A stretch of DNA of 19,164 nt from UBA668 sp043740085 (GTDB taxonomy: Bacteria > Actinomycetota > Acidimicrobiia > Acidimicrobiales > Ilumatobacteraceae). The DNA is taken from NCBI GenBank assembly GCA_043740085.1, contig JAYUCY010000085.1, positions 1-19,164 of the forward strand, given 5' to 3'. The notes under the pieces were generated by a model. The model worked only from the letters and a program-made list of their open reading frames with translations, was not told the DNA's origin and made no database searches. Shown here piece after piece: positions 14,236 through 19,164 of this stretch (within the stretch, counting starts at the first letter, position 1; every line of letters starts with the position of its first letter). A program made the position numbers and the translations under genes.

Positions 14236-14275
14236 GTGGCGGCACACAAGCTGCAGACCGCAGCGAACTTGCCAC
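14236..14275. terminator. weak nested hairpin in the ppa / xylH convergent gap
   Basis: An inner GCTGC-AGACC-GCAGC stem (14250-14264) is nested inside GTGGC (14236-14240) and GCCAC (14271-14275). There is no T run. It is the only structure that stands out in the 89-bp convergent gap 14230-14318 and may act as a terminator. Confidence 0.25.
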
Positions 14276-14318
14276 GGCCCGCAAGCACCCGAGCTGAGCA
14301 GCGCCGGGCTGAGCTCCG

Positions 14319-15590
14319 TCAGGCGGCGCGCTTGCGGCTGATTGCGTCGACCGAAGCTGCCAGCAGCAGGAACGACCCGGAGATGATGAACTTGATACCG
14401 GAGTCCGAGAAGTCCAGGTTGACGCCGAAGATGACCTTCTTACCAACCAGTGGCAAGCCGTTGGGAATCAGGGCCAACACCAGCGCGCCAAGTACCGCAT
14501 TGAGCATGCGGCCCTTGCCGCCGAAGAGCGATGTGCCACCGATGACTGCTGCGCCAACGGCCAACAGCAGCGTGTCGTTGCCGCCGGACTTGGCGCTCAC
14601 CGAGTCGATCGCTGACGCAATGAAGGCACCGCCGACGGCAGACAACAGCGCACAGAGTGTGAACGCAATCAAACGGATGCGGTCGACACGAATACCTGCA
14701 CGGCGAGCTGCCTCCGCGTTGCCACCCACTGCGTAGAGGTGGCGACCGAAGCGAGTACGGGTGAGCAGGAACGTCAGCACTACCAGAATCACCACTACGG
14801 CGGGCACTGCGATCGGAATGCCTTCCAGCGTCCTGGTTCCCTTTGGCGGTGTGCGGTCGATGTTCAATACGGCGGTAGCCCCCAGCACCACCACCGCAAC
14901 GGCAACCAACTTGAAGTAGGTGGCCGACGCGGAGACCGTGCCGTGCGACGTGTGCAGACGGCGCAGCATGACCATCGACAGGGCAGCGACGGCGATGACG
15001 GCGAACGCCCACGAGATGCCGACCGACATGTTGGAGCCAACCAGGTTTTGTACCTTCTCGTTCTCCAGGCGAATGGTGCCACCCTCCTTCACCAGCAGCA
15101 GCAAGATGCCTTGGAAGATGAGGAAGTTGGACAATGTCACGATGAACGAGGGAATGCCGAGTTTGGCCACCAGCACACCTGTGAACACACCCAAGACGAT
15201 GGCGACCAGCGCGGAGAGTGCGATAGCGGCGGGTAACGCCCAGCCATTGCGGAGTTGTATCACCAGTACGGCGGCGCACACACCTGCCGTGTAGCCAGCC
15301 GCGAGGTCGATCTCGCCGAGCAACAGCACGAATGAGACCGCCATTGCGATGACTGCGATGGGAGCGGCCTGCTCGAGGAAGTTCTGCGCGTTGCGCAACG
15401 AGAGGAAGCTGTCGGTACTGAGGCTGAAGATCACCACCAGCACTGTGATGGCCAGCAACGAGGGCAGCGCACCCAGGTCGCCGGAACGCAGGCGAGACTT
15501 GTACGCCTTCCACGAGCCGGAGATGGAGGTGACCTGGGTGTTGTCCAGTGAAAAGTCGATGGCGGCGATTGAAACGTCGTCGTTATTCAT
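14319..15590 (-). CDS. xylH: sugar ABC transporter permease (XylH type)
   Basis: A 423-residue integral-membrane permease of the BPD_transp_2 family (ribose/xylose importers). A hydrophilic N-terminal tail of about 40 residues is followed by many hydrophobic helices. Conserved stretches include LLGEIDLAAGYTAGV, LGIPSFIVTLSNFLIFQGI, TRFGRHLYAVGGNAEAARRAGI (the cytoplasmic loop contacting the ATPase) and AVIGGTSLFGGKGRMLNAVLGAL. A longer hydrophilic insert around 250-265, between helices, gives a length slightly above E. coli XylH. ATG 15590 overlaps the xylG stop by one base (TGATG). Last gene of the importer operon. Xylose specificity is inferred from the XylF-like binding protein and the regulator. 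Confidence 0.93.
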   Translation of the reverse strand: MNNDDVSIAAIDFSLDNTQVTSISGSWKAYKSRLRSGDLGALPSLLAITVLVVIFSLSTDSFLSLRNAQNFLEQAAPIAVIAMAVSFVLLLGEIDLAAGYTAGVCAAVLVIQLRNGWALPAAIALSALVAIVLGVFTGVLVAKLGIPSFIVTLSNFLIFQGILLLLVKEGGTIRLENEKVQNLVGSNMSVGISWAFAVIAVAALSMVMLRRLHTSHGTVSASATYFKLVAVAVVVLGATAVLNIDRTPPKGTRTLEGIPIAVPAVVVILVVLTFLLTRTRFGRHLYAVGGNAEAARRAGIRVDRIRLIAFTLCALLSAVGGAFIASAIDSVSAKSGGNDTLLLAVGAAVIGGTSLFGGKGRMLNAVLGALVLALIPNGLPLVGKKVIFGVNLDFSDSGIKFIISGSFLLLAASVDAISRKRAA

Positions 15591-16369
15591 CAGATCGTCA
15601 CCCCTTCAGCAGCAATGCCGACCTCGCCCGAGCGGCCGGCGGTGATCAGTTCGACCAGGAACTCGCGTCGGGTTTCCTTCGTCACTTCCACATCGGCGGC
15701 AATGCGACCGAGGTACATCGCGCACACGCGGTCAGCGACCTGCAGCACGTCGTTCATGTTGTGACTGATGAGCACGACGCCCAGCCCCTTGTCAGCCAGG
15801 TTGCGCACCAGTTCCAGCACTTGCTTGGTCTGCGCCACGCCGAGTGCGGCGGTGGGCTCGTCGAGCAGTACCACCTTGCTGTTCCACAGCACGGCCTTCG
15901 CGATGGCAACTGTCTGGCGCTGACCACCCGAGAGCGAGGACACCGACTGGCGAACGCTCTTCACCGTACGCACCGACAGGCTGGCGAGAGTTTCGCGAGC
16001 CGACTTTTCCATCGAGCCCTCGTCGAGGAGGCCGCGGCGCAGGCGCTCGCGGCCAAGGAACAGGTTCTGCACAATGTCCAGGTTTTCGCACAGCGCGAGG
16101 TCCTGGTACACCACTTCGATGCCGAGCGCCGCTGCGTCCTTCGGGCTCGCGATGTGCGCCGGCTGTCCGTCGAATGTCACGGTGCCGCTGTCGATGCCGT
16201 AGATACCCACGATCGACTTCACGAGTGTGCTTTTGCCGGCACCGTTGTCGCCAATCAGCGCCGTCACGGTGCCCGGATAGACACGAAAGTCGACGTCGTG
16301 CAGTACGTGCACCGAGCCGAAGCTCTTGTTCACCCCCGACAACTCGAGAATCGGTTGCACATTGTCCAT
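15590..16369 (-). CDS. xylG: sugar ABC transporter ATP-binding protein, single-domain (XylG/FrcA type)
   Basis: A 259-residue ATPase subunit energising the importer. It has Walker A GDNGAGKST (40-48), Q-loop VVYQDLAL (Q89), signature LSGGQRQ (146-152), Walker B VVLLDEPTA (166-174) and switch H203 in ISHNM. It has only one nucleotide-binding domain, whereas E. coli XylG and RbsA are tandem proteins of about 500 residues. It resembles FrcA-type subunits and must work as a homodimer. ATG start with a GGGGGAAA ribosome binding site at 16384-16377. The gap to xylF upstream is 150 bp and carries a strong stem-loop; xylH follows with a one-base overlap. Confidence 0.94.
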   Translation of the reverse strand: MDNVQPILELSGVNKSFGSVHVLHDVDFRVYPGTVTALIGDNGAGKSTLVKSIVGIYGIDSGTVTFDGQPAHIASPKDAAALGIEVVYQDLALCENLDIVQNLFLGRERLRRGLLDEGSMEKSARETLASLSVRTVKSVRQSVSSLSGGQRQTVAIAKAVLWNSKVVLLDEPTAALGVAQTKQVLELVRNLADKGLGVVLISHNMNDVLQVADRVCAMYLGRIAADVEVTKETRREFLVELITAGRSGEVGIAAEGVTI

Positions 16370-16445
16370 CAGATGGTTTCCCCCACAACATCACGCGACA
16401 CATGTCGAGGCCGACAGCTTGCGCCCCCAACCTACTCGGTAACCA

Positions 16446-16478
16446 GGTGTGGCCGCCCCACTTGGAGGCGGCCACACC
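16446..16478. promoter_or_regulatory. intercistronic stem-loop between xylF and xylG
   Basis: A perfect 12-bp stem with arm GGTGTGGCCGCC (16446-16457) pairing with 16467-16478 around a 9-nt loop. It lies 41 nt beyond the xylF stop and 76 nt before the xylG start, in the only sizeable gap of the operon. No T run follows it in the transcription direction. It may stabilise the upstream xylF mRNA or cause partial termination, raising binding protein over the membrane subunits. The rest of 16370-16519 holds only the xylG ribosome binding site. Confidence 0.8.
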
Positions 16479-16519
16479 CAATTCACTTCACTTCGAATCA
16501 CTGACTCCGTCAGCGGCAA

Positions 16520-17635
16520 TCAGATGCCGTTGGCGGTGCAGAGATCCTCGATGTCCTTGCACACATCATCGCGGGTCACGAAGCCGTCAGCAACGACATC
16601 CTTGACCTGGCCGATGAAGATCGAGGTGACAGCAGCCTGCACGTACGGGATGTCTGCCACTTCGTTGTTGATGGTTGCGTTGGCCGTGACAGGGGTACCG
16701 GCGAGCAGTTGCACAGCGGCCGCAACTGCGCCCTCTGCTTCCTTGACGACGGGCTTGTACACGGTCATGCACTGGGTGCCCTGGAGGATGGCTCGAAGGC
16801 CGTCAACCGTGGCGTCCTGGCCCGTGGTCTTGGCCTCGAGGCCAGCATCGGCGAGCACTGACTGAGCAGCAAGCGAGAGACCGTCGTTGGCCACGAGTAC
16901 GCCATCGACCGAACCACCAGCGGCGGTGAGCAGCTGCTGAAAGATGACGCCACCCTTTGCGTTGTCCCAATCGGGGACGGCTTCTTCGCCGACAGTCACC
17001 AGGCCGGAGCCTTCGATGGCGGCCTGGTAGCCCTGCTTGAACAGTGTTGCGTTGTTGTCGGTGGGTGAGCCGTGGAGCTGGATGATCGTCTTGCCCTCCA
17101 CCTTGCCGGCGCCACCGAGGCACTCGATGATGCCCTCGCCCTGGGCGGTGCCCACGGCGACGTTGTCGAACGACACGTAGACATCGGCCGAACCACCAAG
17201 GGTCAGACGGTCGTAGTCGATGTTCTTGACACCGGCTTCAGCGGCCTTCTTCTGGATGGCTGCGCCCGACTCGCTGTCGAGGTTGACAATGGCGAGCACC
17301 TGCACGCCGTCGGCGATCATCTGGTCGGCGATGGTGGCCTGCTTGGCAGCGTCACCTTCCGCGTTCTGGATGTCGCATTCAATGCCGGCTGCTGCACAAG
17401 CAGCGGTGATGAGCGGGCGGTCGAAGCCTTCCCAGCGGGCAGACGAGCCCGAGTCGGGAAGGATGAAACCGACCTTGCCGCCACCCGTCGCTGCGGGTGT
17501 GGTGTCGCCAGCAGCGACGGTGGTGTCGCTGGCTGCCTTCGTGTCGGAGCTGGATGTGCTGTTGTCGCCGCAAGCTGCAGCGAGGATGGTGAGCGACGTG
17601 CCAAGCACGATCGCAGCTCTGGTAGAGCGCTTCAT
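16520..17635 (-). CDS. xylF: sugar ABC transporter substrate-binding lipoprotein (XylF type)
   Basis: A 371-residue binding protein that captures the sugar, probably D-xylose, outside the membrane. The N-terminus has a basic start, a hydrophobic core and a lipoprotein cleavage site at LAAAC (Cys22). A low-complexity Ser/Thr/Asp/Ala linker (23-52) follows. The mature type-I periplasmic-binding fold starts at KVGFILPDSGSSARWEGFD. YDRLTLGGSADVYVSFDN is a characteristic XylF block, followed by QLHGSPTDNNATLFKQGY, VLVANDGLSLAAQSVL and VYKPVVKEAEGA. ATG start with an AGGGGGA ribosome binding site (around 17645-17651) 9 nt upstream. It is preceded by a strong promoter and palindromic operators. First importer gene; xylG lies 150 bp downstream. 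Confidence 0.94.
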   Translation of the reverse strand: MKRSTRAAIVLGTSLTILAAACGDNSTSSSDTKAASDTTVAAGDTTPAATGGGKVGFILPDSGSSARWEGFDRPLITAACAAAGIECDIQNAEGDAAKQATIADQMIADGVQVLAIVNLDSESGAAIQKKAAEAGVKNIDYDRLTLGGSADVYVSFDNVAVGTAQGEGIIECLGGAGKVEGKTIIQLHGSPTDNNATLFKQGYQAAIEGSGLVTVGEEAVPDWDNAKGGVIFQQLLTAAGGSVDGVLVANDGLSLAAQSVLADAGLEAKTTGQDATVDGLRAILQGTQCMTVYKPVVKEAEGAVAAAVQLLAGTPVTANATINNEVADIPYVQAAVTSIFIGQVKDVVADGFVTRDDVCKDIEDLCTANGI

Positions 17636-17659
17636 CTGAATTGTTCCCCCTCAATGGAT

Positions 17660-17685
17660 TTGAAACGTTCAACAGGGTTGAACGT
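17660..17685. promoter_or_regulatory. second palindromic site in the xylF leader
   Basis: A perfect inverted repeat with 9-bp arms ACGTTCAAC (17665-17673) and its complement (17677-17685) around AGG. It shares an arm with an overlapping palindrome TTGAA-ACG-TTCAA (17660-17672), so the middle TTCAA can pair either way. The GAAACG half resembles half-sites of LacI-family operators. It directly abuts the first operator and lies in the 5' leader, so it could also fold in RNA. Confidence 0.7.
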
Positions 17686-17712
17686 GAGTTTGTATGGTGA
17701 ACATACAAACTC
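17686..17712. promoter_or_regulatory. candidate ROK/XylR operator at the xylF transcription start
   Basis: A perfect inverted repeat with 11-bp arms GAGTTTGTATG (17686-17696) and its complement (17702-17712) around 5 nt. The AGTTTGT...ACAAACT halves are the same as those of the Bacillus XylR operator as I recall it, although the spacing is 4 bp longer. It begins 7 nt past the -10 hexamer, so a bound repressor would cover the predicted start point of transcription. It is the natural target for the ROK protein encoded just upstream. Confidence 0.72.
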
Positions 17713-17719
17713 GTCTGAC

Positions 17720-17748
17720 AAACTAGCCTGACCCGCACGCGTCGTCAA
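17720..17748 (-). promoter_or_regulatory. sigma70-type promoter of xylFGH
   Basis: On the minus strand TTGACG (17748-17743) and TAGTTT (17725-17720) are separated by exactly 17 bp. This is the best -35/-10 pair in the window. The predicted start near 17713 gives a leader of about 78 nt containing both palindromes and the ribosome binding site. It lies in the 139-bp gap between the ROK gene and xylF. Confidence 0.65.
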
Positions 17749-17774
17749 GATCACCAGAGCGTGAACGCCAGATT

Positions 17775-19016
17775 TCAGGTGAGTGGCGTCGGGATTGGTA
17801 CAAGTGTGGGGAATGCGAACAGCCGCTCAGACGCGTGAATCGCACCGCCGAGCGCCGCAGCCGAGAAGCCAAGAGTGGAAATCTCCACCTGGCACAGCTC
17901 GGCCGACTCCCCCAGCGAGTTCGCCAGTAACGCCTTCGTTGCCTCGTCCATCACCCACGGCGCGACCCACGGGATAAAGCCGGCAAGCAGAATCACCTGC
18001 GGGTTGAACGTATCGATGATGTTGGCCAAGCCAATGCCCAGCCAACGACCAAACGTCCGCAACCCCTTGAGGGCAACCGGGTCGTTGGCCGTGGCCCGAG
18101 CGATGACGGGCGCCAACTTCGCCTCCGGGCTCAGGCGTCGGTCGCGAAGAATCCCTTCGGCAAGGTCCGGGACCGCGTCGAAGAGCAGCGCTCGCATGCC
18201 GACCGTTGTCTCCCAGCAGCCAACGCTGCCACACGCACACTGCAAGCCCTTTGGTTGCACTGTGGTGTGCCCCACCTCGCCACCTGCGCCCGACGCACCG
18301 CGAAACACGCTGCCGTCGATGATGATGCCCGCGCCGACACCGTTGACCGCCATCAGGTACACAAGATGGTTGGTGCCCGCATGCGGGCCGATTCGGTACT
18401 CGGCAAGAGCCCCGAGGTTGGCTTCGTTGTCGATGGTGATCGGCAGGTGCGGGTCGAGTGCCGCCTGCAGACGTTCGCCGAGCGGCGCCATCCGCCACCC
18501 CAGGTTCGGCGCGTGTGTCACGACACCGTGCTCCAAATCGACGATGCCCGGGACCGCCACCGTCAGCCCGACCACGCGACGGCCGCCGGCTTCCACCGCC
18601 TCAATCGCCCGACGTAACTCTTTGACCAACGTTGGCAGCAGCTCTTCAAAGGCCAGCGACGAGCCGCTGATCTGACGGCGACGCTGGTACACGCAGTTGC
18701 CCGCAAGATCATTGGCGAGCACAGCGGTGAAGCCGACATCCATCTCCATCCCTAGCGTGACCAACTGCGAGCCATCCAGCTCCAGCATCGTGGCCGGGCG
18801 GCCGACCCGCTGATCCGATTCGGGACCACCCTCTTTGACGAGACCGCGGTCGATCAAATCGGCGACAAGGCTGGACACCGTTGCGCGCGTCAGGCCGCTG
18901 ACGGCCGCAACACCTGCACGGCTCCGCGGGCCTTGCGATGCCAACAGACGGAGCACCAGCGACAGGTTGTGACGTCGCACATGGAGGTGCGCAACGGGGG
19001 CATCCGGATTCGTCAC
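17775..19016 (-). CDS. ROK-family transcriptional regulator (XylR type)
   Basis: A 413-residue ROK repressor. The N-terminal winged helix-turn-helix (about 15-65) reads LSLVLRLLASQGPRSRAGVA and GLTRATVSSLVADLIDRGLV. The ROK domain follows, with VGLTVAVPGIVD (149-160) and the zinc motif CACGSVGCWE (260-269) with preceding H250. At the place where ROK kinases have the catalytic Asp (NDAN) it reads DNEAN (197-201), with Glu199 in that position, so it is probably a sugar sensor without kinase activity. The frame opens at 19085, but GTG 19016 is preferred: a TACAGT hexamer ends 7 nt upstream and the extra 23 residues would overlap the divergent gene. It lies upstream of xylFGH on the same strand and is expected to repress it until the sugar binds. 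Confidence 0.92.
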   Translation of the reverse strand: MTNPDAPVAHLHVRRHNLSLVLRLLASQGPRSRAGVAAVSGLTRATVSSLVADLIDRGLVKEGGPESDQRVGRPATMLELDGSQLVTLGMEMDVGFTAVLANDLAGNCVYQRRRQISGSSLAFEELLPTLVKELRRAIEAVEAGGRRVVGLTVAVPGIVDLEHGVVTHAPNLGWRMAPLGERLQAALDPHLPITIDNEANLGALAEYRIGPHAGTNHLVYLMAVNGVGAGIIIDGSVFRGASGAGGEVGHTTVQPKGLQCACGSVGCWETTVGMRALLFDAVPDLAEGILRDRRLSPEAKLAPVIARATANDPVALKGLRTFGRWLGIGLANIIDTFNPQVILLAGFIPWVAPWVMDEATKALLANSLGESAELCQVEISTLGFSAAALGGAIHASERLFAFPTLVPIPTPLT

Positions 19017-19068
19017 GCCGCGGACTGTAGCGAGGCGCGCGGCCAGATGGTGACTACCGTGAGCCGCA
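19017..19068. promoter_or_regulatory. divergent promoter pair between ROK and LacI regulator genes
   Basis: A 52-bp gap. Minus strand: TACAGT (19029-19024), 7 nt from the ROK GTG. Plus strand: TACCGT (19055-19060), 8 nt from ATG 19069. No ribosome binding sites. Both look like leaderless -10 elements, and the two promoters would overlap, so the two regulators may influence each other. Confidence 0.45.
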
Positions 19069-19164
19069 ATGAGCACGCCGGGCACCAGCGGACGCCGCAG
19101 TCAGCATCCGCGGCCGGACGACGTCGCGGCCGCGGCCGGCGTGTCGCGTGCGTTGGTCTCGCTG
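19069..19164 (+). CDS. LacI-family transcriptional regulator, N-terminal fragment
   Basis: An open frame of 32 codons running off the right edge. After a short basic leader it reads RPDDVAAAAGVSRALVSL (about 15-32), the recognition helix-turn-helix of LacI-family regulators (VAxxAGVSxxxVS). ATG 19069 is the only in-frame start I find before the motif. Too short for an effector assignment. Its place divergent from the ROK gene next to a xylose-type importer suggests control of sugar catabolism genes beyond the edge. Confidence 0.78.
   Translation, partial: MSTPGTSGRRSQHPRPDDVAAAAGVSRALVSL

Noticed and set aside
15548..16504. Plus-strand open frame of 318 codons opposite xylG
   Set aside because: Antisense to an ABC ATPase with all motifs; the composition (His, Arg, Gln-rich) is that of a shadow frame.
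1..19164. Mobile element, phage, CRISPR, defence system or toxin-antitoxin pair
   Set aside because: I looked for transposase, integrase, direct-repeat arrays, nuclease or toxin motifs and small paired genes on both strands and found none; gene content and coding style are uniform across the window.

Overview
The window is a chromosomal stretch of a high-GC actinobacterium. The likely class is Acidimicrobiia; this is an inference from the high GC content, the actinobacterial response regulator / kinase / GerMN-lipoprotein gene order, the polyprenol-phosphate-mannose-synthase-type glycosyltransferase and the style of the XylF/XylG/XylH proteins, and no phylogenetic marker is present. I see no rRNA, tRNA, CRISPR array, insertion sequence or phage gene. 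Coding density is very high: 20 genes (one cut by the right edge) in 19 kb, many joined by 1-4 bp stop/start overlaps.

Layout. (1) 58-2571, minus: an operon of a Dol-P-Man-synthase-like GT2 enzyme, a Nudix hydrolase and DNA polymerase IV (dinB). (2) 2635-6675, plus: a small two-helix membrane protein and an inositol-monophosphatase-family enzyme (ATGA overlap), then an OmpR-family response regulator, its sensor kinase (GTGA overlap) and a GerMN lipoprotein (TTGA overlap). The last three copy the mtrA-mtrB-lpqB order, but with a lipoprotein that is essentially only the GerMN domain. (3) 6694-7728, minus: 6-phosphofructokinase. Divergent from it, 7772-10919, plus: a small membrane protein, glycerol kinase and an acetyl-CoA hydrolase/CoA-transferase, joined by two TGATG overlaps. 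(4) 10929-13616, minus: alaA-type aminotransferase, an ACT-domain protein and a DUF2071 protein. (5) 13723-14229, plus: inorganic pyrophosphatase, preceded by a striking 49-bp inverted repeat. (6) 14319-19016, minus: a xylose-type ABC importer (xylFGH order) led by a ROK-family regulator. A sigma70-type promoter and adjoining palindromes lie in the gap between the regulator and xylF, and a stem-loop lies between xylF and xylG. (7) 19069 to the edge, plus: the start of a LacI-family regulator, divergent from the ROK gene.

How it works together: the right half is a sugar-uptake module with local control. The centre holds central-carbon enzymes (PFK, glycerol kinase, CoA-transferase, alanine aminotransferase, pyrophosphatase). 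The left half combines envelope functions (polyprenol-mannose synthesis, an MtrAB-like two-component system) with DNA-damage-tolerance genes.

A window-wide pattern is that almost every gene that begins a transcription unit has a TAnnnT-like -10 hexamer ending only 6-9 nt before its start codon and no Shine-Dalgarno sequence. This suggests widespread leaderless transcription. xylF and xylG are exceptions with clear GGGGGA ribosome binding sites. I found no convincing wholly new defence or mobile system. The best leads are the xylF operator region, the inverted repeat upstream of ppa, the reduced LpqB-like lipoprotein and the leaderless promoter grammar.
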